This document shows, piece after piece, positions 1-6,595 of a stretch of 19,234 bases of DNA. How positions within the stretch are numbered: position 1 is the first letter of the stretch; every line of letters begins with the position of its first letter. The notes under the pieces were generated by a model that made no database searches, had not been told where the DNA came from, and saw only the letters and a list, made by a program, of their open reading frames with translations. The translations under genes were made by a program, and so were the position numbers. Source of the DNA: Syntrophaceae bacterium UBA1062 (GTDB lineage: Bacteria; Desulfobacterota; Desulfomonilia; UBA1062); assembly GCA_002316295.1 (NCBI GenBank), contig DCDF01000214.1:1-19234 (forward strand). Direction: 5' to 3'.

Positions 1-370
1 TGATTCTGAACTCGTAGTTCCGTGGGGCCGCTTCCGGGTCCTTTCTCCGCTCGACATGATACTTCAGGAGCCGGGCGATGTCCTCCTCGGCCACATAACG
101 CGTCCATGGCCTGCCTACGATCTCGTCCCGGGTGTAACCGGTCACCATCTCGAACTCCACATTGAGCATGGATATGGTGGTGTCCTCCTCGATGATGATG
201 GTTGCCGTGCCGGTGTTCTCCAAGAAGGTGCGATAAAAGGCGTCCGACTGTCTCAGGGCCTCTTCCGCCTGGAGGCACCGCGACTGGCGGGTTTCGAGGT
301 CCCTGATGCGTGACTTGAGCTCCCTGATCTCATCCCTCAGCCGCGCCTCTGTTTTGCGATCATCGCTCAT
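1..370 (-). CDS. PAS-domain signalling protein, N-terminal part only
   Basis: The reading frame opens with ATG at 370-368 and runs off the window at base 1, giving about 123 residues. Residues 5-40 are charged and heptad-like (MSDDRKTEARLRDEIRELK and on), as in a short coiled coil. From about residue 41 there is a clear PAS domain: the linker EEALRQSDAFYRTFLENTG, then TIIIEEDTTISMLN, FEMVTGYTRDEIVGRPW and a YEFR strand near the edge. This is the usual N-terminus of PAS sensor histidine kinases, diguanylate cyclases or sigma-54 activators. The output domain lies outside the window, so the type of signalling cannot be told. AGGA lies about 9 bases before the ATG. No cofactor-binding residue is obvious. 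Confidence 0.8.
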   Translation of the reverse strand, partial: MSDDRKTEARLRDEIRELKSRIRDLETRQSRCLQAEEALRQSDAFYRTFLENTGTATIIIEEDTTISMLNVEFEMVTGYTRDEIVGRPWTRYVAEEDIARLLKYHVERRKDPEAAPRNYEFRI

Positions 371-734
371 GGCCCCTTCCTGCAGGAAAACATGTCAACA
401 CTGGATATAGTATCGTAGGACAAGAGAATCGTCCATGGGAAACATACATGCCCGGACAGAAACCGAAGGAAGGGGTCACATGAAATCGGCAAGAGGGTGG
501 AAGCGGGTTCATCTTTCCTTTTCCCAATACATATCATGAGAGAACAGAGGGGGAAGAAGTCCGTTCTCCCGTGGCGGTGAAGGGAAGATCCGCATCGAAA
601 AGGTGCGGCACACGAACGATCTGCCGCAGAAGCAGGTCCCATGACGCTTCACCGGCGAAGTCATGAAGAGGGAAGACACAATCAGGGGGAGGAGAGCAGG
701 CTCCCCGCTGACTGTGCCGGGCATGGGCTTTTCG
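371..734. other. Intergenic region, no convincing gene
   Basis: This 364-base gap separates the acyl-CoA dehydrogenase stop from the PAS gene start on the same strand. Short open frames exist on both strands, but they are rich in Cys, Arg and Pro in low-complexity order, lack good ribosome-binding sites and resemble no family. The visible structure is a set of inverted repeats (see 598-628) and a GGGGAG/CTCCCC pair near 686-707. A promoter for the PAS gene is probably upstream of 370, but no convincing -35/-10 pair was found. Confidence 0.5.
598..628 (-). terminator. Weak intrinsic terminator candidate after acyl-CoA dehydrogenase
   Basis: On the minus strand TGCGGCA (628-622) and TGCCGCA (610-604) form a perfect 7-bp stem with an 11-base loop, followed by CCTTTTCG. 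The T tract has only four bases and the hairpin is over 100 bases past the stop codon, so this is a weak call. Confidence 0.3.
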
Positions 735-2600
735 CTACGAGGCGAAACTCTCTGCAGCGATCTCCATGATGGAGAGATCTTCGCTCTTGATCGCCTTGAT
801 CGTGCCTTCGATCTCGGGGAGCACGTTCTTGATGAAGTATCTGGCGCCCTTGATCTTGCCGTCGTAGAAGGCCGCCTCTTTATTTTCTTTCACCAGCGCG
901 CTCAACGCACCCCGATCGGCGATATCCACCCCTCTCTCCCCGCTCAAAGAAGAGAGCTTCTGCGATGCCACATCCGCCTGCCACAGGAGCATCCATGCCG
1001 ATACCACCTTGCCCATCATCATGAGGAACGGGTAGGCGTTGCCCACCGGGATGAGGAATTTCCCCGCCTTTGCGCTCGATGCAAAGAAGAGGCTCATCTC
1101 GGCCAGTGAGTTGATCGCGGCCTGCACGTCATCACAGAGGTCTTTGACCTGCAGGTTCTCTCTGGCCTGCGCAATGGTCGAGTTCATCTCGCCGAGGAGG
1201 TGCATGAAATAAGTGCCTTTCTTCATGCCCAGCTTTCTTCCGATGAGGTCGAGGGCCTGGATGCCGTTGGTGCCCTCGTAGATGCTGGCGATCTTCTCGT
1301 CGCGCATGAACTGCTCGATCGGGTATTCGCTGCAATAGCCGTAACCCCCATAGCACTGCATCGCTGTTTCCGTAACCCTGAACCCGACATCAGTGCAGTA
1401 CGCCTTGATAATGGGCGTAAGCACCTCGAAGATTCCCAGCCGCTTGTCTACCTCGGATTCGTCCTTCGTGTTCATCGCGATATCGCCGCACAGGGTGGCG
1501 TAGTACATCAGTGCGCGCATGCTGTCCACGTTGGACTTCATCCACAGAAGCATCCGGCGCACATCGGGATGCTCGATGATAGGCACCCGAGGGGCTTCGG
1601 GGTTCTTGAACTCCATGAGGGACGACCCCTGGAGCCGCTCCTTGGTATACTGCAACGCATGGAGATAAGCGATACTGGCACTCGTGACGCCCTGCAGGCC
1701 GGTGGCGACCCGGGCCTCGTTCATCATCTGGAACATGATCTTCATGCCTTCGCGCTCGTTGCCCAAAAGCTCGCCGTAGCACTCGCCGTTGTCGCCGAAG
1801 TTGATCACGCAGGTGGAGCTGCCGTGGATCCCCATTTTCTCTTCGATCTTGGCTATCTCGAAGTCGTTGCGCCTGCCCAGAGATCCGTCGCTGTTGACGA
1901 GATACTTGGGAACGATGAAGATGGATATGCCCTTGGTGCCGGCGGGGTCGCCTTCGATGCGGGCGAGCACAGGATGAATGATGTTTTCGGTGAGGTCCTG
2001 GTCGCCTCCGGTGATGAACATCTTGGTGCCCTTGATGCGGAATGTGCCGTCAGGCTGGCGGATTGCCCTGGTGCTCAGATTGCCGACATCGGTTCCGGCG
2101 TTCGGCTCGGTCAGGCACATCGTGCCGCCCCACTGGCCGCTGTTCATTTTCGGGAGATATTTCTGCTTCTGTTCTTCGGTGCCGTACACATGAATCAGAT
2201 GCGCCGCGCCCTCGCCGAGGCCCGGGTAGGATGAAAAGGCGAAGTTGTGCATGAACCACTCGTGTGCAGCGATTCTCATGATGAACGGCAGGCCCTGGCC
2301 TCCGAATTCGGGCGGAGCGGACATGCAGTTCCAGCCGGCCTCGCAGAAAAGCTTGTAGGGTCGGTGGAAGCACTCCGGGACATGCACCTGTCCATCGACG
2401 AGCTTGCAGCCCTGCTTGTCCGACTCTTCCAGGGTAGGGAACACTTCCTCCACGGCGAATTTCTGCGCTTCATTCAGTATCATCTCGAACATATCCTGAG
2501 AGAACTCCGTGAATTTCGGAAAATCGCAGAGCTTCTGCGCCTGGAGCATTTCGAACAGGACGAATTTCTGATCCCTTTCATCGAGAATGAGATTAGCCAT
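735..2600 (-). CDS. Acyl-CoA dehydrogenase with C-terminal extension (DmdC-like)
   Basis: A 621-residue FAD-dependent acyl-CoA dehydrogenase. It should oxidise an acyl-CoA to the 2-enoyl-CoA and pass electrons to electron-transfer flavoprotein in the cytoplasm. Visible family signatures are the substrate/FAD segment CLTEPNAGTDVG, the FITGGDQD loop, QCYGGYGY, and IYEGTNGIQALD, whose Glu442 aligns with the catalytic base of medium-chain dehydrogenase. At about 620 residues it is longer than the usual 380-400. The extra C-terminal helices (from about residue 460) match the PF12806-type extension found in 3-methylmercaptopropionyl-CoA dehydrogenases and relatives. Substrate cannot be read from sequence, and DmdC activity is not implied. 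The start is secure: GAGGAGG lies 5 bases before the ATG. It stands alone, about 150 bases after the glycosyltransferase stop, with no ETF, thiolase or hydratase beside it. Confidence 0.9.
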   Translation of the reverse strand: MANLILDERDQKFVLFEMLQAQKLCDFPKFTEFSQDMFEMILNEAQKFAVEEVFPTLEESDKQGCKLVDGQVHVPECFHRPYKLFCEAGWNCMSAPPEFGGQGLPFIMRIAAHEWFMHNFAFSSYPGLGEGAAHLIHVYGTEEQKQKYLPKMNSGQWGGTMCLTEPNAGTDVGNLSTRAIRQPDGTFRIKGTKMFITGGDQDLTENIIHPVLARIEGDPAGTKGISIFIVPKYLVNSDGSLGRRNDFEIAKIEEKMGIHGSSTCVINFGDNGECYGELLGNEREGMKIMFQMMNEARVATGLQGVTSASIAYLHALQYTKERLQGSSLMEFKNPEAPRVPIIEHPDVRRMLLWMKSNVDSMRALMYYATLCGDIAMNTKDESEVDKRLGIFEVLTPIIKAYCTDVGFRVTETAMQCYGGYGYCSEYPIEQFMRDEKIASIYEGTNGIQALDLIGRKLGMKKGTYFMHLLGEMNSTIAQARENLQVKDLCDDVQAAINSLAEMSLFFASSAKAGKFLIPVGNAYPFLMMMGKVVSAWMLLWQADVASQKLSSLSGERGVDIADRGALSALVKENKEAAFYDGKIKGARYFIKNVLPEIEGTIKAIKSEDLSIMEIAAESFAS

Positions 2601-2630
2601 GATTACCTCCTCTTTTTTCAGATAATACTA

Positions 2631-2656
2631 GGGCGCCGGTGCAAGGGGTGGCGCCC
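2631..2656 (-). other. GC-rich hairpin in acyl-CoA dehydrogenase leader
   Basis: GGGCGCC (2631-2637) and GGCGCCC (2650-2656) are exact inverted repeats around a 12-base loop, about 17 bases before the AG-rich ribosome-binding site. On the minus strand it is followed by TAGTATTATCTG, not a T run, so it is not a classical terminator. It could stabilise or control the leader. Confidence 0.4.
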
Positions 2657-2685
2657 GCCTGTGAACAAGCGGTGCTTCTGAAAAA

Positions 2686-2754
2686 GGTTCCTCAATTGTA
2701 TGACAATATTACTCTAATGGAAATATTGGAACCATGAATAACACCTGTTGTCAA
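2686..2754 (-). promoter_or_regulatory. Candidate promoter and nested inverted repeats for acyl-CoA dehydrogenase
   Basis: On the minus strand a perfect TTGACA (2754-2749) overlaps the stop codon of the upstream glycosyltransferase. It is followed after 18 bases by TCCAAT (2730-2725), four of six matches to TATAAT. The predicted leader is about 115 bases. The same stretch holds two inverted repeats: ATTGTatgACAAT at 2695-2707, and GGTTCC (2686-2691) against GGAACC near 2728-2733, the latter overlapping the -10. The repeats are compatible with repressor control, which fits a fatty-acid gene, but no known operator is recognised. Confidence 0.35.
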
Positions 2755-3806
2755 GCGGATTTCTTCTCGGACAGGGAGCTTCCTTCGCTCGGGGGAGATT
2801 CGTTTTGCTCAGGCCGATGCTCGAGTATGCGGGAAATGGCCTTGCGGCTCAAGAGCACGTCCCTTCGCAGGTAATTGATCTGGGAGGCGAGGAACCCGAA
2901 GGAGAGAATCTGCATGCCGCCCAGGATGAACAGAATCATCAGGGTGATCAGGGGCCTGTTGGGATTCAAGGCTTCAACAGAGTACAGGGCGATGATATAA
3001 ATGCCGAAACCAAATCCGATCAGCGTGAGGATGAGGCCCAAAAACCCGAAGAGAAGGCTCGGCCTCTCAAAGACGGTAAAGACGATATGAGACAAGGCGG
3101 TCGCCCTGAAGGCGAACTTGGACGAGCCTTTTTTCCTCGATGTAAGGACCGCGGGGATTTCCTTCACCCGGTATCCCATTGCCATGGCCTTTGAGAGGAT
3201 TTCCAGATGGATCTCCTTGCCGTCGGATTCGAGATCGAGGCTTTTGATCACCTCGTTGCGATAGCACCTGACAATGCAGGTGAGCGTATGGAGCTCGCCG
3301 GGTATGGCCAGCTGGAGTATCCTGTTTCCCAGGCGCGATATGAAGAGCCTGTCGCGCGGAACGCCTTCGGTCCTGCCCCCCTTCATGTAGGGGCTTGCGA
3401 GGACCATGTCGATGTCGTGCTCCTCGTCGAGGACACCGGCCATCTCGACGATATACCCGGGATCGTAGGAGAGATCCGCATCAATGGTGGCGATGTAGCG
3501 GCCCCGGGCCGACCGCAACCCGTACCGAAGGGCCTTGCCCCGGCCTCCGTTCCGCCCGTATGACACGACGCGCACGCGGGTATTGCTGTCGGCTATGGTG
3601 TTCAGGATAGAGAGAGTGTCGTCGCTGCTCCCGTCATTGACCGGGATGATCTCGTAGGTCCGGCCGGATTGTTCAATGGCGGCGGCGACCCGCCGGATCG
3701 TGTCGGAGGCGTTTTCACGCTCGTTGTACATGGGGATGATGACGCTGATATCCGGAGGCTGTGCCTCCGGCTGCCGGATTTCCCTGCCTTCCATCGAGTC
3801 CATCAT
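2751..3806 (-). CDS. Family 2 glycosyltransferase with two C-terminal membrane helices (DPM1/GtrB-like)
   Basis: A 351-residue GT-A transferase that probably moves a sugar from a nucleotide donor to a lipid carrier or other acceptor at the inner face of the membrane. SVIIPMYNE (21-29), VNDGSSDDT (56-64), the GGRGKALRYG loop (87-96) and the metal-binding IDADLS (108-113) are the family landmarks. Residues about 251-275 and 286-308 are hydrophobic and form two membrane helices, followed by a charged tail. This layout matches dolichyl/polyprenyl-phosphate sugar synthases such as DPM1 and GtrB. Donor and acceptor cannot be assigned. The start is uncertain: there are three nearby Met codons (1, 2 and 5) and no good ribosome-binding site before any of them. 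A TATACAAT box lies 15-22 bases upstream of the first ATG without a matching -35. Confidence 0.87.
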   Translation of the reverse strand: MMDSMEGREIRQPEAQPPDISVIIPMYNERENASDTIRRVAAAIEQSGRTYEIIPVNDGSSDDTLSILNTIADSNTRVRVVSYGRNGGRGKALRYGLRSARGRYIATIDADLSYDPGYIVEMAGVLDEEHDIDMVLASPYMKGGRTEGVPRDRLFISRLGNRILQLAIPGELHTLTCIVRCYRNEVIKSLDLESDGKEIHLEILSKAMAMGYRVKEIPAVLTSRKKGSSKFAFRATALSHIVFTVFERPSLLFGFLGLILTLIGFGFGIYIIALYSVEALNPNRPLITLMILFILGGMQILSFGFLASQINYLRRDVLLSRKAISRILEHRPEQNESPPSEGSSLSEKKSA

Positions 3807-3918
3807 AGTGAATAATTCGGAGATTGTATAGGATATCTTTATAACCCATCATAGCTGGGATCCGTGCAGTCATTATCATGCGGTCATACTCGCGGACCCT
3901 GCGGTGCGCCGCAAATGG

Positions 3919-3956
3919 AAAAAAGGATCTCCCTCATCCAAAGAGGAGATCCTTTT
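3919..3956 (-). terminator. Strong intrinsic terminator (12-bp stem, T6)
   Basis: AAAAGGATCTCC (3921-3932) and GGAGATCCTTTT (3945-3956) are exact 12-base inverted repeats around a 12-base loop. Read on the minus strand, the stem ends in six Ts; read on the plus strand, only four. It is nearly 200 bases past the cysteine synthase stop and over 110 bases before the glycosyltransferase start. It therefore ends either a long readthrough transcript or a small RNA, or acts as an attenuator. Confidence 0.85.
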
Positions 3957-4040
3957 CACTGAGAGGCGGGAGTTAGGCAACCCTGAAGAAGGATCCTTGA
4001 AAAATCGGAATCTTCTCGGGTACACTCCTCTTGCAACCCG
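3919..4040 (-). ncRNA. Possible structured small RNA or leader attenuator
   Basis: Upstream of the terminator on the minus strand, bases 4031-3962 fold into one long interrupted hairpin. The paired segments are AGAGG/CCTCT (4031-4027 with 3966-3962), AGT/ACT, ACCC/GGGT (4021-4018 with 3983-3980), GAAG/CTTC and TCC/GGA, with internal loops between. GGGTTGC occurs twice, near 4039-4033 and 3984-3978, each able to pair locally with a CCC-containing partner, so two competing folds exist. No known riboswitch or sRNA class is recognised. The arrangement of aptamer-like fold, then terminator, then gene is what a transcription attenuator for the glycosyltransferase would look like, but a stand-alone sRNA or chance folding is equally possible. 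Confidence 0.28.
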
Positions 4041-4093
4041 AATGCCATCGATGATGATCATATAATAAAGCGATAATACAAGATTAACTCAGA

Positions 4094-4114
4094 AGGTGTC
4101 TCTTGGAAACACCT
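4094..4114 (-). terminator. Hairpin after cysteine synthase
   Basis: AGGTGTTTC and GAGACACCT on the minus strand form a 9-bp stem (one G-U pair) with a 3-base loop, about 47 bases after the stop codon. The downstream TCTGAGTTAATCTT is only moderately T-rich, so termination may be weak; an mRNA 3'-end stabilising role is also possible. Confidence 0.4.
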
Positions 4115-4160
4115 CTGCCGGGGAAATTTTGTCGAACGGAAACGGAAATAAATTTCTCTT

Positions 4161-5063
4161 TTAAATAAGGCTGGTGCTGAAGTACCGCTCCGCCCTGTCC
4201 GGGAGCACCGTTGCTATGATTTTGTCGTTTCCGTATTTTCTGGCCATCTGAATGCAGGCCCACACGTTCGCTCCCGAAGAGGTTCCCACCAGAAGGCCGG
4301 CCCCGCGGGCCAGCATGCGCGACGTATCGACCGCGTCTTCGTCCGTCACCTCGATGACCTCATCGATGAGCGACGTATCGAGGACCGGAGGAATGAAACC
4401 GTCACCGATTCCCTCTATTTTGTGCAGCCCGGGCTCATGGCCCAGCAGGGCCGATACGTTCTTGGGCTCGACCGCCGCGATAATGGTGTCTCTGTTGCGC
4501 TCCTTGAGATACTTTCCCGCCCCTCCGAGGGTGCCGCCCGAACCGAGGCCGGAGACAAAGATGTCCACATGATGACGGAGCTGGCTCCAGATCTCCGGGC
4601 CTGTGGTCAAATAGTGGGCAAGTGGATTGTCCGAGTTCTCGAACTGCTGGGGGATATAGATGTCCGAGCGGTTCTTCTGGAGCTCTCTGACGGCGTTGAT
4701 CGCGCCCTCTACGCTCTGTTTCGCAGGAGTGAGGATGAGCTCGGCCCCGAGCGCCTTGATGATCTTCTTGCGCTCCTCGCTCATGTTCTCAGGCATGGCG
4801 ATGATCACCTTATGGCCCATCATGCCGCCGACGAGCGCGATGCCGATGCCGGTGTTGCCGGACGTCGGTTCGGCGATGGTGTCTCCGGGCTTGAGGCTCC
4901 CCCTCTTCGCCGCTTCTTCCAGCATGAACAGCGCAACCCGGTCTTTGATGCTCCCGCCCGGGTTGAGGTGCTCGGCCTTTGCAAAGATATTGGCTCCCAA
5001 TACCGACTTGAGACACACAATGGGGGTATTCCCCACCTGGTCAAGGACATTCTTCGAAAACAT
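4161..5063 (-). CDS. Cysteine synthase family protein (PLP-dependent)
   Basis: A fold-type II PLP enzyme of the O-acetylserine sulfhydrylase family, which makes L-cysteine from O-acetylserine and sulfide in the cytoplasm. About 300 residues is the normal CysK/CysM length. Signatures with the start used here are GNTPIV (11-16), the PLP lysine Lys40 in PGGSIKDR, the substrate loop PTSGNTGIG (66-74), the phosphate-binding GSGGTLGG and the late serine in GTSSGAN. Start choice: GGGAG sits one base before an ATG at 5069-5067 but seven bases before the ATG at 5063-5061, so the second Met is preferred; the alternative adds two residues. CysK versus CysM or a cystathionine-synthase variant cannot be settled, so no symbol is given. 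No serine acetyltransferase is adjacent. Confidence 0.88.
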   Translation of the reverse strand: MFSKNVLDQVGNTPIVCLKSVLGANIFAKAEHLNPGGSIKDRVALFMLEEAAKRGSLKPGDTIAEPTSGNTGIGIALVGGMMGHKVIIAMPENMSEERKKIIKALGAELILTPAKQSVEGAINAVRELQKNRSDIYIPQQFENSDNPLAHYLTTGPEIWSQLRHHVDIFVSGLGSGGTLGGAGKYLKERNRDTIIAAVEPKNVSALLGHEPGLHKIEGIGDGFIPPVLDTSLIDEVIEVTDEDAVDTSRMLARGAGLLVGTSSGANVWACIQMARKYGNDKIIATVLPDRAERYFSTSLI

Positions 5064-5163
5064 GGGCATTCTCCCAGCGGCGTCGTTTTCCTCTCACGGC
5101 TGCGTGATGACAGGACTCTTTCAGCGGGATGATCGTTATCTCCCAGCATGTTCGCCACATTTT

Positions 5164-5192
5164 CAGATAGACAAGAGGCCGGAGCCTGTCAA
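5164..5192 (-). promoter_or_regulatory. Candidate sigma-70 promoter for cysteine synthase
   Basis: On the minus strand TTGACA (5192-5187, perfect) is followed after 17 bases by TATCTG (5169-5164), three of six matches. It would give a leader of about 95 bases. The -10 box is poor, so this is a moderate call. Confidence 0.42.
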
Positions 5193-5294
5193 GAGAGAAA
5201 AGACAACGGGCGGGAGTGCATTCGCAGAACGATCACGGCCCTTGAGAGCCTGACTCCCGGCCCCCATGTGCCTGAACAGCCTGGGGGGTGAAAT

Positions 5295-5316
5295 CTCCAT
5301 GAAAAAGGTCATGGAG
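5295..5316. other. Perfect 8-bp inverted repeat between PHP gene and cysteine synthase
   Basis: CTCCATGA (5295-5302) and TCATGGAG (5309-5316) are exact inverted repeats with a 6-base spacer. The site is about 40 bases past the PHP gene stop. On the minus strand the loop, not the flank, carries the Ts, so a rho-independent terminator is not supported; it may be an mRNA end hairpin or a protein site. Confidence 0.4.
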
Positions 5317-5356
5317 CGGCCGGGAGGGGTCGGAAAGAAACAGCGGGAGGGAGTGC

Positions 5357-6202
5357 TCACTGAACCGATTTCTGGTACAGCCGCTCCCGGAATAGTTCGA
5401 GCCCCTGTTTGTCGAGACCGTATGCTCCGATCATCAGCCCCCCGTGGCCCTGGCCGTGGTAGTCAGTGCCTCCGGTGACGAGCAGGCCGTGCTCCCGGGC
5501 TATTTCGGCGAAAAGCCTCTTCAGCGCCCTGGTATGCTCGGGATAGGAGATCTCTATCCCTTGCAGGCCGCAGTCCACGAGCTCGCGTATGAAGCTCAGG
5601 AGCTCGGCCTTTGGAAGCTCCAGAGTGAACGGGTGGGCCAGCACCGGCACTCCCCCGTGATCGAGGATGGCCCGGATCGCCTCAGAAAAGCTCATCTTCT
5701 CCTTGTCGACATATGCGGGCCTGCCTTTTGCCAGGTAGCGCGAGAACGCATCTTCGAAATCTCTGACAAAGCCTTTTCGAATGAGCGCCTTCGCGATGTG
5801 CGGTCGCCCGATCTGGGCCGAGCCTGCAATTTCCTGGATATCGTCGAGTGAGACGTCAATACCCATCTGCCGCAGTTTCCCGACGATCCTGGGATAGCGG
5901 AGATCCCTGGCCTCCTGCAGGGGCCTCAGTACCTGCTCGAAGCCTTCGGGGTAGGAGGGAAAATATCCGAGGATATGGAGCGTACCGGGCTCAAAGACCG
6001 CGCTGATCTCCACGCCGGCGATGACCTCGATGCCAAGCCCGCGTGCGGCCTCGAGAGCTTCCACCGTCCCCGTCACGGTGTCATGGTCGGTGACGGCAAC
6101 CGCATCGAGGCCGCTGTACAGCGCCTGGGAAACGATCTCTGCGGGGTCGAGGTCGCCGTCGGAGGCCCTGGTATGGACGTGGAGATCCGCCTTGATGTGC
6201 AA
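5357..6202 (-). CDS. PHP-domain phosphoesterase (YciV/RNase AM-like)
   Basis: A 281-residue PHP-family metal-dependent phosphoesterase. The metal-binding motifs appear in order: ADLHVHTRASDG (His8, His10), TDHDT (Asp39, His40, Asp41), GVEIS (Glu65), LHILGY (His76), the insert IGRPHIAKAL, AHPF, and GGTDYHGQGHG at the end. This set and length match the family holding 3',5'-nucleotide bisphosphatase / 5'-3' exoribonuclease AM. The true substrate here is open, since it is co-transcribed with a glycosyltransferase. The start codon is TTG, with AAGAG seven bases upstream and only four bases after the stop of the response regulator, so translational coupling is likely. No promoter of its own is visible; it is the last gene of the operon. 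Confidence 0.87.
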   Translation of the reverse strand: MHIKADLHVHTRASDGDLDPAEIVSQALYSGLDAVAVTDHDTVTGTVEALEAARGLGIEVIAGVEISAVFEPGTLHILGYFPSYPEGFEQVLRPLQEARDLRYPRIVGKLRQMGIDVSLDDIQEIAGSAQIGRPHIAKALIRKGFVRDFEDAFSRYLAKGRPAYVDKEKMSFSEAIRAILDHGGVPVLAHPFTLELPKAELLSFIRELVDCGLQGIEISYPEHTRALKRLFAEIAREHGLLVTGGTDYHGQGHGGLMIGAYGLDKQGLELFRERLYQKSVQ

Positions 6203-6206
6203 ACCG

Positions 6207-6578
6207 CTACTCTTTTCCAGGGACCGAGGTTTCCAGCACCTGGGCTATCTTGTTCTTGAGCTCCGTCAGATCCGATGATTTGACCACGTATGCATCGGCT
6301 GCAATGGATTTGATGTCCACCTTGTAGCTCCCGTAAGCGCTGCAGAGGATGACCGGGAGATTGTAGTACTTGTTTCTGATCTCCTGCAGCACATCCAGAC
6401 CGTTTGTCGAAACCATTTTTATATCGAGGACGACCACGTCGGGCTGCTCCCGTTCGATACGCGGCAGGATGTCTTTGCCGTCGGCTGCCAGCGCAACATC
6501 ATACCCTTCCTCCTTCAGTTCTTCGGAATACAGCAGCCGTATATGCTTTTCATCGTCAACGATTAGTACCTTTGCCAT
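6207..6578 (-). CDS. Single-domain response regulator (receiver only)
   Basis: A 123-residue CheY/Spo0F-like receiver with no output domain. The acidic pair Asp8-Asp9 (IVDDE), phospho-acceptor Asp52 (VVVLDIKM), the switch Ser80 (ILCSAYG) and Lys100 (YVVKSSD) are all present, so it should be phosphorylated by a histidine kinase. No kinase is encoded beside it. Lacking a DNA-binding domain, it must act by protein contact. Its position, 17 bases after a glycosyltransferase and 4 bases before a PHP phosphoesterase, suggests it may modulate one of them, though it may equally serve a distant phosphorelay. AAAGGAG lies 7 bases before the ATG, a strong ribosome-binding site. Confidence 0.92.
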   Translation of the reverse strand: MAKVLIVDDEKHIRLLYSEELKEEGYDVALAADGKDILPRIEREQPDVVVLDIKMVSTNGLDVLQEIRNKYYNLPVILCSAYGSYKVDIKSIAADAYVVKSSDLTELKNKIAQVLETSVPGKE

Positions 6579-6595
6579 GGGCTACTCCTTTTCGA

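Larger units (their letters stand above)
3807..4160. other. Intergenic region with RNA-like structure and terminators
   Basis: This 354-base gap lies between the cysteine synthase stop and the glycosyltransferase start, both on the minus strand. It contains no believable protein gene: a 61-codon minus-strand frame at 3876-4061 crosses the terminator stem and matches nothing. It holds a 9-bp hairpin just after cysteine synthase, an AT-rich stretch that could be a promoter (minus strand TTAATC, 17 bases, TATATG around 4060-4088), a foldable 70-base segment and a strong intrinsic terminator. Confidence 0.6.

Noticed and set aside
367..724. Two small minus-strand frames upstream of the PAS gene
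   Set aside because: They overlap each other, have odd Cys/Pro/Arg-rich sequence and match no family.
1200..2234. Long plus-strand open frame (344 codons) opposite the acyl-CoA dehydrogenase
   Set aside because: It is a shadow of GC-rich codon use in the real gene: His/Ala/Leu/Val-rich composition, no ribosome-binding site and no family motif.
3876..4061. Small 61-codon minus-strand frame between cysteine synthase and glycosyltransferase
   Set aside because: It runs through the terminator stem and lacks a ribosome-binding site; the structured-RNA reading explains the region better.
735..6202. Idea of one long operon across the minus-strand genes
   Set aside because: Gaps of 150-354 bases with promoter candidates and a strong terminator separate the acyl-CoA dehydrogenase, GT2, cysteine synthase and PHP units.
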